A stretch of 64,000 bases of DNA from Tanypteryx hageni (GCA_028673005.1 CM054113.1:72302500-72366499), one strand, 5' to 3'; positions 21,701 to 35,019 are shown, counted from the first letter of the stretch. Notes: generated by a model from the sequence alone, not told the origin. Translations and numbers: made by a program.

Positions 21701-24700
21701 GAGTTTTGGCGTCGGACTTTTATTGAACTTGTATATTGTCCTCTATGTTCAGGCCCGGGTTCGAATGATTTGTGCGTGTTATTTTTTACTCACGGCTTTG
21801 TAACGCAGGAAAGGAATATGTGAGCTGTTAGATTTTCCTAATTTAGAGACTGGAGATTATAGTGTTTTTTACGCAACGTAGAAACGTTTATCAGAACTTA
21901 AGTGTTCATTTAATTTCCGTTTTTTATTCTTGTGAGATAACTAAGGCAGGCTTTAGTCGATGAGTTTGAACGATTACTTTTGCGGAAACATATGGCCTTC
22001 GCTTAATTTTTGGAATGGTGACTACGCTTGTGTTCATAATATGGCTGTGCTGATAACGCAAATATGAGATATTTTTATTAGCAATAAAATAAAGCGTAAA
22101 GCGTTCGGATTTTCCTTATAGTATCTGTATGAATTCGATGATGGATCACGGGTTGATTAATGAAAGCAAAGGTCAGTGATACAGGACATTGCAGCAGGTT
22201 ATAGCTTCGGTGTTAGCGTTTCACTATTCAAGAGTTTTATAAATTAAAATAAAGTATATTAATATCATTAATACTTACTTCACGAATCCCGCATTTGTAG
22301 TCTGTTAAAAGTTATAAGGTTCGAAAGCACGTGTCTGCCACGGATCCGAATTGATGCCTTTCATCATTGATATTTTTCGTTCCATTTAATCATCTCCAAA
22401 TGTAGATTTTGTATACATGAATTCAGGATATAGTGACCACTTTGTTTTTATAATGCATATGAAAAGAATAAATATAGCCTATAACTTTGTATCAAGTTTT
22501 GTTGTGGTGGTGTGCATAACAATCCTGTTTTACGCGCGGGAATTAGAACCATCTCGCGTATAAATTCACATTTTTGGTATGCTAAGTGAACGTAATTGAG
22601 TCGTGATATTTTTATCGTTAATCTCATGGGATTAAAAGCCATTAGCGGTGAGCATATTTTAGAGGTATCAAATATTATTTAAATTTGTATAAATGTGTAA
22701 TTTTTCTTGTACTTTCATGGAAGATTAAATCGTTGAGAATCGTTTGTTTTATGCTAAATAAGTTAACTCGCAATCGGCCTTCTATGCGGCAATTCGTATA
22801 AGGGATCTTTAGCGAAAGATCACAGCGAAGTTTTCCATTATATGCGGATTCTACTTTGTAAGCTTACAGCCTTGCGGAGATTCAAACGATCAAACGGGTG
22901 GATAGGATTGCCCAAGTGATTCTGAGAGAGGGAGAGCCTAATGGTCTTTCGGTAAACACGTCTCGCTTCTTCATGATATATTGTTGTTTTTTCAAGCGCA
23001 CGTAACGGGATGACAGCCTAGCGGCTATTATCAATAAAATCGTCTGGCTTGAATTTTTAAATCGCGTTATTGTTTCAATAACGACTTTCGCTCGGAAAAA
23101 CGACCGTTCAAGAAATCATCTTTCCTGCAGCTTCGTGTAATACCGCTTTGAACGATCTCTCCTCAATCTGTTAGTTGAGTGTGAGGCCCACCAGGGGGTT
23201 CTGCCTGGTCTTGCACCATTAGGTGAGAAGCGGTTATCGGTTCCAAAAATCCGTTGGAGATTTTTTCAGTTTTCACGGCTTGATAAGGGTTGTTTGTTTG
23301 GTGCTGGCACTTCGGGTAATCGCCGGCATGAATCAGGACCACGTGTAAGACGTAAAATATTTCAGAATATCGCGAAACTGCTTTCTCCTCGCGTAAACTA
23401 CCATAATTTGATCGGATCATTCATCTCGGTAAATGGTTTTTCATGAGTATTTTTACGGATAAAAGGATAAGAGTAATCTTTTTTGCGCTCATTAGAATGT
23501 ATTACTTCGACCTGGAGATTCGTCTGGTCTTTTTTTCGTCGTTCGTTTAAAGATAAGTACTATTTTCGGGGTAACAAATGATCCAAGGTTTTCGGGTGTT
23601 AGCGGAACATGCACGAGGCGTCCGTTCAAACATTAAACCTGCTTCCTGTTTTGCGTCGTCAGCTGTTCCGTTTCGGAAAGTTTAGCTTCGTGAAATCTCC
23701 TCGTGAGTCGATTTAATCGGGGATCAAAAAGGACTTCGTCCTTGTGACCTTTCCGGCGACCGACCTGCCTCAATGGGTCAGTCACGGAGATTTGAGGAGG
23801 CCTTCGCTTTTACCGACGGGTTCGAAATTAACGGTTCGCTTCATATGGCCTCGCAAATTTCTCTCCGACTTCTCCTGCCCGGTCGTTGAATTAAAAGCGC
23901 CTCGCCTTATCTGCGAATGCGCGCATGCATGCTGCCCCTTATAAGGCATCGCCCCGGTGGCTAACATTATATATCGAGGGGAAACATCTCCGTTGCTTCT
24001 CTTTCTCTCTCGTAAAATTACCTTCGTCAGTTTGCCTCGAGGTGGTCATTTTTGGCTTAATGTCGGCTTATTTTGTTCCTTAAAACTAACTCGCCCGACT
24101 CCGATTGTGAAGGTCCGTCACGGCGTTAAGGGGCTGACACGATAAATAGTTCTGGGCGTTTATTTCGTGCAGTCATACGGAGTACTCGCGTTCTGTTTCT
24201 TGTTAAAAAATAGTCTCTCTAGTATGATGCTCAACGGAGGGGTGTTTAGGGAAGTGTTTGATCCATGAATATTTTTCGGGGCATGAATGTTTGGCTGCGA
24301 AAACTTTCTCCTGAAATAAATGGAAATTTCTAAAGAGTGAGATTTTATTTACGCTAAAAACGTATTGTGAAAGCATTTGGGATAGTTTACCATGATCGAG
24401 TTCGTGTCTTTTTGTTCTTTTTTTGATAGTGAGATGTGATTTTAGTCTGATTTTGTGAGTCATTTGCTTAAAAAATACCTATTATTGATAACGTTGTGCT
24501 TAGGTTCAGTGATCATTGTTGAACAGCTGTTATGAGACTAACAGTTATTACCTATAGTGATCCTGATTAGAGAATTCAATTTTATTTGCGTTCGATATTC
24601 TGCTTGATTAATGTGCTCAATCGTTGAAACCTCAGCCATCGTGACTGCGTGATAATCCTTATCAGCTTGTTTACGATCGTTAACTTGTTTTATTAAAAAT

Positions 24701-24815
24701 TCTTTTTTATATACCGAGATCAGCGGCGTGGTTAGGGAACTTGAGAGCAATCGGCTCAGTTCACAAAAACACGCCAGAAACATATATCCGACAAACCCAT
24801 TCCGAACGTCTTTTG
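21701..24815. other. Mixed-composition DNA, nothing recognised
   Basis: About 3.1 kb of roughly balanced composition with many short frames but no domain, RNA gene or inverted terminal repeat that I can support. It is compatible with intron. Confidence 0.5.
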
Positions 24816-25115
24816 CAGGGCCGGCCCGAGCTACGGGCGAGCCGGACGGCTACCCGGGGCGCCAAAGTTTTGGGGGCGCTGTCTCAATCATTTATCTATG
24901 CATGACTTCCGAGTGACTTGATGTTGGATACCGATTTATAACGACGAACAGACTAGAATCTCGATGGCATTTCTTTTAATTTTTCATTACAAATAATTTT
25001 TACAGAGCGAAGAATACATTAACATGTACTTTGTAAATATCTCAACAAACATTAACGGAGGGGGCGATGGAGTGCTATCTCGCCCGGGGCGCCAAAATTC
25101 CTCGGGCCGCTCCTG
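24816..25115 (+). mobile_element. hAT-type MITE, family C copy 1
   Basis: A 300-bp element. The left end is CAGGGCCGGCCCGAG. The right end is CTCGGGCCGCTCCTG, whose reverse complement matches at 13 of 15 positions. Both subterminal regions carry CCCGGGGCGCCAAA. The 8-bp flanks GTCTTTTG (24808-24815) and GTCTTTTT (25116-25123) differ at one base. The AT-rich interior encodes nothing. Part of a second copy is at 42630-42838 in the opposite orientation, with a matching interior (GGATACCGATTTATA against GGATACCAATTTATA). Confidence 0.85.
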
Positions 25116-26987
25116 GTCTTTTTGTTTTGCTACGGAACGGTCACGTGTCCGTCAGCCATCTTTTTCAACCGTCCATTGAATAAATGCCAGTTGTGCATGC
25201 TTTTTTTATTTCCTTCCGAAGCATTCTTCTGCGTTAAGAGGATCTTATACACGCTAGTTCTATTCGCAGAAAACACAAATACTCTCTCTCCCCGTGACGA
25301 GCTCTTTTTTTGCCCGCGCAATTCTCTCTGCCAATGAGATTTACGATCAAGAGAGGCGTACTACTACCGACGCACCGAACCTCCTTTTCACCCTTCTCCA
25401 CGTTTTGCTCTTTGTTTCTTTGTTGGTTTTTCGACATCTTTCCCTTCCTTCTTGCTTGGGACCTGGTATGATTGGCATGGGATTATTCGCCCCCTCACAC
25501 AGCCCCCTTCTCTCCCATTCTCCCTTCTCTCCCCCTCCCCTTCTCCCTCCATATCCTCTCCCCTTTCATACATCTAGCAAAAAGAAAACCTGTTGGTCGC
25601 GAGAGTGTTGGTGTTCCACCTTCTTAGGAACGCGGGAAATATGGAAATCGCTAAATCAACCGTGAATGCTGGCAGGCGTCCAGACGCTCATTTTTCCCCG
25701 CCTTCTCCTCCCACTTACGTAGTACTTCTCCCCACCTATCACTCTATCTCTCTCTCTCCCACTCTTTCCCTCTCACTTTTTAAGGGATAATTTAAGTCGA
25801 AAATGCGTTCTACTGACGACGGGGAGAGAGTATGGGAGTTGAGATTCCCGAGTCTGAATGATATTTGGCGAAAATGGATGTGGGAGCAAGGGAGACAGGC
25901 GTTTGCCTAACAGCGGCCTTCGCAAGGTAATTGAAAGGGCGGGGAACTTACCGAGATGTGGCGCTTAGTTATGCACGAGTCAAACTGATATGCTTTCCGC
26001 ATTTAGGTGTGTTTTTTTTTTGCTTTGATTTGCCAAGTATATTTATATGTAGGTGGGGATCACTTGATGGGTGGCCTTTTATTGAAATAGTCACTTAAAG
26101 CAGCGGTTTTTGACCGAAATTCCAAAAAGTTTAACTGGCGTGAGGACTAATTGAAGTTACTACAAACTTATTTAGGAAGTAAGCTATCGCTGGTTCATGT
26201 GTTTTAGGAAAGGCATCGAGTCTTCATCAGAATTGATAAGAAGTGATGGATTTTCCTTTATTGATACTCATGTTCCATATTTGTTGAAAACAGGCTGTTT
26301 TCGAATGAAAATTTCGATCGTATGATCAAGTTTTCGGCAATTTGTAGTATTTTTAGCGAGCTCGTGCGCTTGGATGTGAACTAGCCCCGGATAGAAATAA
26401 AAAGCCGCCAATGCGTGGATAAATTTTGAATAAAGAACGGAATAAACTCCAGATAGGTGGAGATAACGACAAAAAATTCCACAGAGCTAACGTCGAAGAT
26501 ACCCAAACAATATTAAAAGTGTTTTCATTCGAGTCTCATGATTTTCCTTTTATTTCCCGGGCATGCCTCCGCCGCATCAAATCCCGTTTCGCACGCTTGC
26601 ACGTTCGCAACTTAATTGAATCGTTCTCGATCACTTAAGCGCGTAATAGTATTTTCCGCGGCGGAAGGGAGAAAAAAGGAACTTTTTCTCCAAAAACCTC
26701 TTATTCTGTGCGCTCACACTCGTCCTGCAAAAAACGTAGGTTTAAATTAATCAATTACAAGCTCCCCTTCACCCGCGAGTTTTTACCACTTTTCCTTCTT
26801 TCCCGAGAGGGAGTGGAAAAAATAATCCCCACTCCTTTTTTCCTCTTTCCCCATTTTCTTCTCCCACTCTCCTTCCTCTCTCCCACCAGAGGACTCCCTT
26901 CTTTTCTTTATATGGCCCCACTTTACGAGCGCCGCTCTTCGCTTGTTTTATTTTAACGTGACGCAACTTTCCTCTCCCCCCCCTCTC
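25116..26987. other. Mixed DNA with CT tracts
   Basis: Pyrimidine-rich patches occur at about 25490-25570 and 25680-25785. The remainder is AT-rich and lacks recognisable genes. A CAGCGGTTTTTGACC word at 26101 resembles a hAT end, but no partner was found. Confidence 0.45.
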
Positions 26988-27066
26988 CCCGTCTCCACTC
27001 CCCTCTATGTCTCTCTCCGTCTCCACTCCCCTCTACGTCTCTCTCTCCGTCTCCACTCCCCTCTAC
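26988..27066. repeat. Three-copy tandem repeat, about 28 bp
   Basis: GTCTCCACTCCCCTCTA occurs at about 26991, 27019 and 27049, separated by TGTCTCTCTCC-like spacers. This gives three units of about 28-30 bp. A (CA)n-rich stretch follows at about 27094-27128. Confidence 0.8.
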
Positions 27067-27129
27067 GGCGCTTGGTGTGTGCCATGGTAACGCCCACACA
27101 CACACACGCACACATACAGACACACACTC

Positions 27130-29932
27130 AGCCCGGGACTCGTCGCCGCGATCGCGGGAGGTCGCATGGGATGACAACACGCGTATGGGGCTAAGGGTCA
27201 CGGGGTCGCCCCAACCCACGCCACCCTTTATCCCTTCCCTTCTCTCACACCCCCAACTCTCCGGCGCCTGCGTGAGTATGACGGCCGGGAAAAACAAGAG
27301 AAAAACGGAATGCGCGGGTCTCCGGCGTGTGACGCTCGGTCGACGCGATTAAAAATAAAAAGTGTGGGCGTAGAATCCTTAACTCTTTCGACCGCGTAAG
27401 TTTTTTCAAACATAATTATCCGACAGAATTGTTGCGTTTAAACTTCGATGATTTTTCCCACCGACTGTAGTTTTAATAATTCCCGGAAGATCCTTCGATT
27501 TTCGTCTGGAATTTTTTTTCTATGATGACTTTTGCCGATTGAATGTATGCCGATGTTATGCGTAGGAGGTTACGGTGACGTCAATTAGTCATTCCATTTC
27601 TGTTATTTCTCTGATCGAATGAAAAATGCTTAGTACGAAATTTAAGTTGACGGGGATACTCGAGGATGACGTCTTGATCATGCTTTACGCGAATGGCTAT
27701 TTATGATTATAGGCGTTGATTAAGATTTACGCGTTGTGACTTCTACCTATTGAATCTTTTTAGAAAATTATGCAGTATTTGTCTTGAGTAATTGATGATG
27801 GGTAGAACTCATTTCACCCTTACCGCGTAAAATTAGCTATTATTGGTAAATATTATATTATACGCATAGCTAAATAAGTGCTTCATCTTATAATGTTAAT
27901 TGTAGTGATCCTTAAAAATCCCCAATGCGTAAGTTTTAAGTTTAATCCGATTGGTTAAATTGCTGTCTAACTTCCTGCATAGCCTACCTATCCGTAAGAT
28001 GCAGTTTCGTAGATTCCCTTTGTGAAGCATCTTATTAATTTCAGCTGTTCATTTGATCATGCCATATACGCATTTATCAAATTTAGCTTGGCGCCGCTAT
28101 AGACTGCTTCGTTTTTCGCTAATTGCGAATTCAGCTCTCTAATGCTTAGCGTGCTGCATTATTTGTAACGGAGGAAAGAGCTCAACTTGTTTTTTTCCTG
28201 GCGACGCTTTTAATACGTCGCTCAGTTTGATGGGGCGGGTCGTGACAGGTCTCTCCTATTATGAGTTGTGACCCCTTGGCGTGACGGATCTCGCAACTAT
28301 GTTATAGGGTCGTGAGTCTCGCATTTGGCGAGAATACGCCCCTAGTGTCTACCGGACGCAACCTCCCTGGAAAATTCGGTCGCTCTCTTTATATCTCGTG
28401 GCCGTTCGTAATTTTCACGCATGCTAGAAAGTCTGTTCTTCGACATTTTCGGAGGAATGCCGCTTCATAACGTGGTGCATGAATGAGTTAAATAACGTAA
28501 CCATGGAATTGAATAAGTTGTCAATTAGGTGTGTCGGTTGTATCGTCTTCTGGGAGACATTTTCGTTCCGTAATTGAAATTGTGAGCTACCGTTTCGGGC
28601 AAATATATATTCATCCTTTACCGTTTCTCGCTTGCGAGGAAAACAATATCTATTGTTACGGGGTTTGACATATTTTTAGCCCTTCCTTCAAAGATTACTT
28701 AAATGGATACCTTATGTCTTGATTATGTTAAAATATTTCCCTCGAGTCCTTGCGAAGCATTGATAGCTTTTGAAAATTCATAGTTTCCTTATTTATGCAT
28801 TTTTCATGTTGCTTGTTTTTCTCGTTGGTTGATGGTTGTGAAGTTAATTTTTATTAATAAAAATTTTAATGCTAAAGAGCTGTAGTTTTCAAGGATAGAC
28901 ACATCGAGCTTTTATAATTTCCTCTCAGAGGAAACAGCTGTTTTATATTCGTTAATTCGTTTTAGTGCGAAATTTGAGGAATATTATGGCTTTTCGATTA
29001 TTGCGGATGATTTATTGAAATCATATTCCTCCTACTATACGGAAGAGTACGCAATGAAACAATTGTTTCGATTAATAGGTAATATTATAGGTAATGGATG
29101 AACAGTTTTCCTATGGCTATGCTAGTTTCCTAAATACTTCCTGCGCGTCGTTATTATTTGGCATTAAATTTTATTACGACCCGATTTACGCGCTTTCAAG
29201 CGCACTCGTTTCAATATCTTCGAGCTAATAAAAAAACTTGATTTAATATTCCGAATTAGACTCACAAGCATGTTTGGATGGAGTTTTGGCAATGTCTCTA
29301 TGGCGTCGTAAAATTAATCGGGGCATTAATACGCATTTCTTTATTGCTTTTAAAGACGTTCGCATTAGACAAGATGGATGGAATGTAATGAAAATTTTTG
29401 CGACGATCTACTCCCCACCCCCCCCCTCTTTCTTCCACACACACACGCTCGGTTTCCTAACGCTTATAAAACGCGTGACATCTTGGTGTGAAAAAGCGAC
29501 CCTTTCAACCCGAGTGCAACCTCGCCCAAATAAAATCGATTAGGTTTTTCTTTTCCTTTCATAGGCGCGCCCTCTGCCCTTTCGTGTTTTCTCCTCCCCT
29601 CCTCCCTCTCTACTCCACTCCTCTCAGTCATCTGGTCCCACTCCGCCCTTCCTTCCTCCCACACCACGAAGCCCAGCGCTTCATATACTCTGAATGTCTT
29701 GAACATAATCAATTATTGCACTAGGAAGACCGCGTCTTTGTGTACTGCGATGTTCTCGTCCACTTTCGGAGTTTAACGACAGAAGAAATAAAGGAGCTGT
29801 ATCATGATACTGGAATGTAACCTATCAAGAGTAACGGAAGGTTAATTATATATATATGTGTGTTATAGTTATATCCAATTTGTTGCAAGAATCTATATAT
29901 GAGTGTTAAATTTTAGAATAATGGATCACCTC
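27130..29932. other. Mixed-composition DNA, nothing recognised
   Basis: A CpG-rich patch lies at about 27130-27350, followed by AT-rich DNA. Short (AC)n and pyrimidine runs occur at about 29408-29450. No gene, RNA or complete mobile element is supported. Confidence 0.5.
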
Positions 29933-29952
29933 TGAGAGAGAGAGAGAGAGAG
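29933..29952. repeat. (GA)n microsatellite
   Basis: Ten GA units. Confidence 0.9.
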
Positions 29953-30106
29953 GCTCCTTCGTAGCCGATATACTCTAGTTTTCTCAATCGTATTGCTGCA
30001 GATGGGAGTTACTTCAATAATCAATTACAGTGAGGCTGATTTACATTATTTATACGCTCCTGGGCGTCACAGGCACACAGGCAGACACGGGAATTAATAT
30101 GATATG

Positions 30107-30127
30107 CTTCCGACTGACAGTCGGAAG
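30107..30127. promoter_or_regulatory. Perfect 21-bp palindrome
   Basis: CTTCCGACTG, one A, then CAGTCGGAAG. The 10-bp arms are perfect. It could be a dimeric protein binding site. No known factor is assigned. Confidence 0.35.
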
Positions 30128-30612
30128 AGTGCTGCGTACTAATCAATAGAGGTGCGTCGGCGAGCATCGCGTTAATTTTCCGTATTTTTCCTCCGCACGC
30201 GCTTTTTGTTTAACTCGGATGTTATTTTTTTAAAAGGATATATTTGTAGCTACTGCGTTAATTACTCCGCCACTCTCTTATTTCGCGTCGCATTAATGGC
30301 GTGCTAGGCCGGCTTATTTTTTCGTATCCCTTGTATGTACCTGTGCTTGGTCCGCTCTAATTAATTATCTTCCTTCCACTCTTACCGGCACGGTTTTTTC
30401 TATATAGTATCGCCATTAATTTTATTTCTTTCCTGCGTCCTTCCGCTTTCCGCTCCTCTTCTGTCGCGATGGCGTCCGTGTGTGCGTCGCACATCTTTCG
30501 ATTGATCGCGGGCGTGCCGTCAGGTAGGAGGAGGAGGGGACGGACAGACGCGCGCAAAGAACCATCGTGATCGAGTTTGTTTTATTATTTTTTATATGCA
30601 TGGACCGGAAAC

Positions 30613-30633
30613 TTTCTCTCTCTCTCTCTCTCT
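30613..30633. repeat. (TC)n microsatellite
   Basis: About ten TC units, followed by roughly 400 bp of T/C-rich DNA to about 31050. Confidence 0.85.
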
Positions 30634-31247
30634 AGATTCTTTCAAATTCATATCTGCGTCTCACTTTCAATTCCTTTCCCTCCCTCTTCTTTACTCGAAC
30701 TCTTCTTTTCTTTCATTTTATACTGTTACTTTTTGTTTTCTCTGTGTCCTTCAAAGTTATGGCGCTTAACTCTGCCTCGCTTGTTCTATCAAAGTTTTTT
30801 ATCTATACCTCACTCTGCTATGTTTTCTTTCCTATAACTTAACTTCTTTCTCGCTTCCTTTAAATCTGTCTTACTCTACTATTATCGTTTTTCTTTTCTC
30901 ACGTATTTCTTACTCTTTCCATTTTTCCCCATTTCCTTGCAATAAATTCTTCTTTAAACGTCCTCTTCTCCATTTCTTATGTATCTCTTTCCTATTTAAT
31001 TTTGCTCTTTTTTGTTCTACGTTGTTGCCTTCTGTTCCTTGCCTAATCTCTCTGCTCTATTGTGCTGTTTCCCCTTGCCGCTGATAGATATCAAGAAATA
31101 ATTATCGATTCCTCCTAAAATCAAATCGAAAAGCAATTCTTTCCAATAGCCCTAAAACTTTAGGAAAACCACATGTATATTTAGTCTATGAAGTAGCCTT
31201 CATCAATGGCGATTGGAAAAGACGGTGATTCTAAAAAAGAAGCACCG

Positions 31248-31282
31248 CTGATGAGGGTTTCTTTGTGGCCGAAATGCGCATC
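31248..31282 (+). ncRNA. Hammerhead-like motif, Penelope-type
   Basis: CTGATGA, G, then GGTTTC-TTT-GTGGCC. In the same register as the 11301 motif, five of six stem positions can pair (G-C, G-C, U-G, U-G, C-G). GAAA and ATGCGCATC follow, giving a minimal stem III (A-U, U-A) and an AUC triplet. Stem I fits only with a one-base bulge (ACC with GGU). Differences from the 11301 copy mostly keep stem II paired. The flank ACGTTTTTATGTATTTAGGG parallels TGAGCTTTTTATGCCTATAGG there, so both come from one element family. Confidence 0.45.
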
Positions 31283-33920
31283 GGGTCTTCCCAACGTTTT
31301 TATGTATTTAGGGTAAGGATAGTTTGTTTCTGATGATTCATGGTTTATTTTTTTTAGCTTTTAACTTTTTCTCGCCATCGATCCTTCGCGGAATCTCAAA
31401 GAAAGAAATTAGCGAATTATTGTCTTTTGGAAGGGTCACCACCACTGGGGAGAACTAAATACGCGACTTCTCATACACTCCTCCCCTCGTGATTCTGTCT
31501 ATTATCTCCCTCCTATTTCATTACTTCCTTCTCTACCCTCTCTCCGCAATTTCCTCACATTCGTGCCTTGTTAGTCCTTTCCTCTTACTCCTTCACTCTC
31601 TGTCTCTATCTCTCTTCCTCCCTCTCTTTCCTCTCCCACCGTGCTCTTGGTGACCCCTCACGTCGTGATTCCGGACTGTTTGCGTCAAATCGTATCGGAG
31701 TTTTCCCTCCGTATTTTTCGCGAACGTTTCGCGACAGCGCATGAGTGCGGGTTGTTTACGTCATCGGGGCTTAACGCCTCTGCGACTTTGTTAGCTTCCG
31801 CGGCAAATCCCGCAGTCCGTTTGGGTAGGCGGGAGCTCAGTTTAAACTCGAAGAGGAAAAAGAGAAGAGGCATAAACTACGTAGACTGGGAGATGATTTC
31901 TTTTTTGTTTTCAAGCGCGAGGGCGATGCGTAAATTGATTGTCGCTTTTTTCGCGGGGGGGGGGGGGGCACCTCCTTTCCCCTCGAACCGTTCGAATTGA
32001 TCGATTTGTCACCGGGGCCGTGAGGCGCCCGGCCGCAGTGTCGCGTAGGAGGGATATGCACCACGCCGTGCGCCGCTGTGGTCGTCGCGTCGGAGACCGA
32101 TTTAATGCGGTTTTCGCGGCGCGAGGCAGAAGTGTTTTTATTTATCGACTGTCTATTTCTGGCGTGGTGATTTTTATTCGCCGGTAAATTCGCTGCGGAC
32201 GGAGGCGGACTGACGATTAAACGGCGTTAGTTTGACAGCGTTAATTAATTCTATGCTGAAAATCTCGAGGGTCTGGTTATGGTTCGCTGAAGAGGAGGAT
32301 AATAGGAAAGAACACGTGGGGTAATACGCACTAATTATTTTAACGTTGTACTTATTTCCCCTGAAATTCATTGCGATTCCGGTTTCGACTATAATGACGA
32401 CGATGGTGAGATTAAGTTGTCGAAACAAGTAATTTAATAATTTACTGTGAAGATAAGTGCAACGTTAAAATTGACCATGTGCATGTTTTATTTACTGCAT
32501 GGGTTCCTTGCGAAAGTTATGATTGTGACCTGGAATGGAATCTGGGCCTTCCACGTGCCGAGCAGATAATATACCAATTTGTCTATCAAGTAAGCTGGAG
32601 TCTTCATTCTCCAGTCGGGATTAGTCTGTTTGACAGCTCTGCCTTTCTGCTTCTCCACTCAAGAGTTTTGGACGCTATTTCGGCAGCGGGCGAGTATATC
32701 ACATATTGCACATTTATCTCTCACTATGAACATCATTGTAGATATCTGCTTTGCGTGTAAGTGGTTAATATCGTTACTCGGAGAATTCAGTCGCGTGGTG
32801 CGTAAATCGATCGTTCAAATGCTTCTGTTTTCTCACTCTTATCATTGCTCGTTGACGTCACGGCTTTATTTTTTCCTTCCATCTCCACCTCCTATCCGTT
32901 CGCCTTCTCCCATTTATCTCACTATCTCACACCCTCGCCTTATTATAATCTCCCTTTCGCCCTATTTCCTAATCTGCGATTCTCATCTTTTCCTCCGCTC
33001 ACCCACTACCACCCTTCTTCGGATGCCTCGCCAACTTCCCCTCATTTGCCCTCCGTATTTTTTCAGTTTCTCTCAGTCGTCATCGTTCTCCTTCGCCCTT
33101 TCATAACTTCCTTTCCTATATTCGCCATACCTTAGTTTATTGCACTGAGTAGAGTAGTAAGGTATCTTGAATGGGTTTCCTTCCTCATTCTATGTTTCTT
33201 CTCCTATCTATCGACAAGATCTATACCTGAGTGTATGTATGTCATGCAATGTATCGAAAAGTGATTAGAAGGTACAAAAAACCTCGATTATTCGCTTTAA
33301 TTGATACTGTGGTAAACACGTGTAATAGAAAGCGACGGATATTTGATTGAATGCAAATTTAAAGGAAAATTCTTTATAAGGTCCGCTAAATACCATACAG
33401 ATGTTTAATTAAAAAAGCTACATACTGCAATCCCACGAATGAAGCAGATGTTTAAGAAGAAAGAATTGTTAATATATTAAATATTGAGTGTCATGTAACA
33501 CAGTAAACTTGGAAGAACATATCAATTGATCCCATTATACTAGAATTCCTTTTTCTGAGCTAACGATAATTAAAATAGGTACTAGCATAGTGGTCTTTTC
33601 ATTTTTGCCTTAAAAAGTGAAGTTTTAATAACTTCGGAATTTAACTCTTCTTTCTTCCGTTTGTCACAGTGCGCATAATTTTTGTTTCTCTCCCCTTTTC
33701 CAGCATATTTATCTCCATTTTGCACTATCTTTTCCGCTCTTCGCCTTGCGTTCTGCTTCTTTATCTATTTCTCTCTCAATTCATTTGACCTCGCTCCCCA
33801 AGCTATTTCGTAAGACTTGCTTCTCTCTCTCTCTCTACTTCACTATTCACCCACTCAAACCCCTCTCTCCCTTCCACGACGCATATGCACGCACCGTGGG
33901 GACGAGAAGGGAATAGAGAA
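31283..33920. other. Mixed-composition DNA, no gene supported
   Basis: CT-rich at about 31480-31640. A CpG-rich patch at about 31660-32110 contains a run of 14 G at 31955-31968. CT-rich again at about 32870-33110. Overlapping frames in the CpG patch show no domains. Confidence 0.45.
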
Positions 33921-33950
33921 GGGGTGGGAAGGGGGAGGTGGACGGGTGGG
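33921..33950 (+). other. G-quadruplex motif
   Basis: Runs GGGG, GGG, GGGGG, GGG and GGG are separated by T, AA, a short AGGTGGAC linker and T. Similar G runs continue to about 33990. On the plus strand this fits the standard four-run quadruplex pattern. Confidence 0.5.
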
Positions 33951-34249
33951 AATAGATGCGACGGAGGGGAAGGGAGGGGTAGAGATTGGGGGCGTAGGTT
34001 TATGGTCAGCTGTCGCCTAGAGGGATGATTCTCGCGCGCGCGTGGGTGGTGGTTGTGGAGCCCGGCTGAAGAAGGCAAGAGGAGAGAGAGAGAGATGCCC
34101 GCTGCGTGGGAGTATGGGAATGGAGAAAAAGGAGGCATATCTGGCTCGAGATGTATATCTCTCTCGGGTGGTTGCCATGGATTGGCTCTATCGCAATCCC
34201 CAGGATCCTTCGAAATTTTTATTTCATCCATAAGGAGGAATGACAGCGT

Positions 34250-34930
34250 ATATGAATGTTTTAATTTTGCGGTTACGTGCTGAGGCCAAAAGAAATTCGC
34301 GGTAAAGAGATGTTTTTATGCGATTACCGAGTTGGCTGGAAGGATTTTTAAAATGAGTACATCATGTAATTCCTATATACGTATATATTATTTTATTTCT
34401 CCGAGAGTTGAGGAGGGAAATGAATTTTTATACGAATATTTTTAAGAGATTCCGTCAATTGTTGCAATAATTCATTACAATAATTCTTAGTTTTTACTTT
34501 TCTCTCTTTGCCTTTCAGGAAAGTAATTTTTATTTTTACAAAGTAAATATAAGTTATCACGTTACTTTTCCATAATTAGGTCTTTTCATATAATAAATGA
34601 AAGGAAAGTTATAAGAAATTTTAAGTTTTATAGGAGGAAGGAGATTCAGCTCGCAATTACTGTGGAATTGGTGGCGATAGACGCTGGAAAATTTACTTGA
34701 GGAAAGCTTTCTTACTAGTTCCTTCTTGAGTGACAGAGAAGTAAGCATTTGTTACGTGGAATGTTTATTGAAATGACTCTAGGTAATTTGGTCATGATTC
34801 GCCAATATCCCATAGCGCATTTAATTCAAATTGAAAAGTTTCAAGCATCTTTTCGCACTGCGTAATCTTGGTGTTGTTCTTGCGGTAAAACAGTGTAGGT
34901 GAAATTGTAGGGACGAGGAGGAGACCAGGA
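34250..34930. other. AT-rich DNA, nothing recognised
   Basis: A stretch of about 680 bp without a supportable gene, RNA or element. Confidence 0.5.
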
Positions 34931-35019
34931 AATGAGTAAAAGAAGAGAAAGAAAGAGAGGCATAAAAGTCAAAGGGATGGCAAAGATGTCGAAGATAAAG
35001 TGCGTGGGAGGTGTACGGA

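Noticed and set aside
26101..26150. hAT-like end CAGCGGTTTTTGACC
   Set aside because: No second terminal repeat, target-site duplication or related copy in the window.
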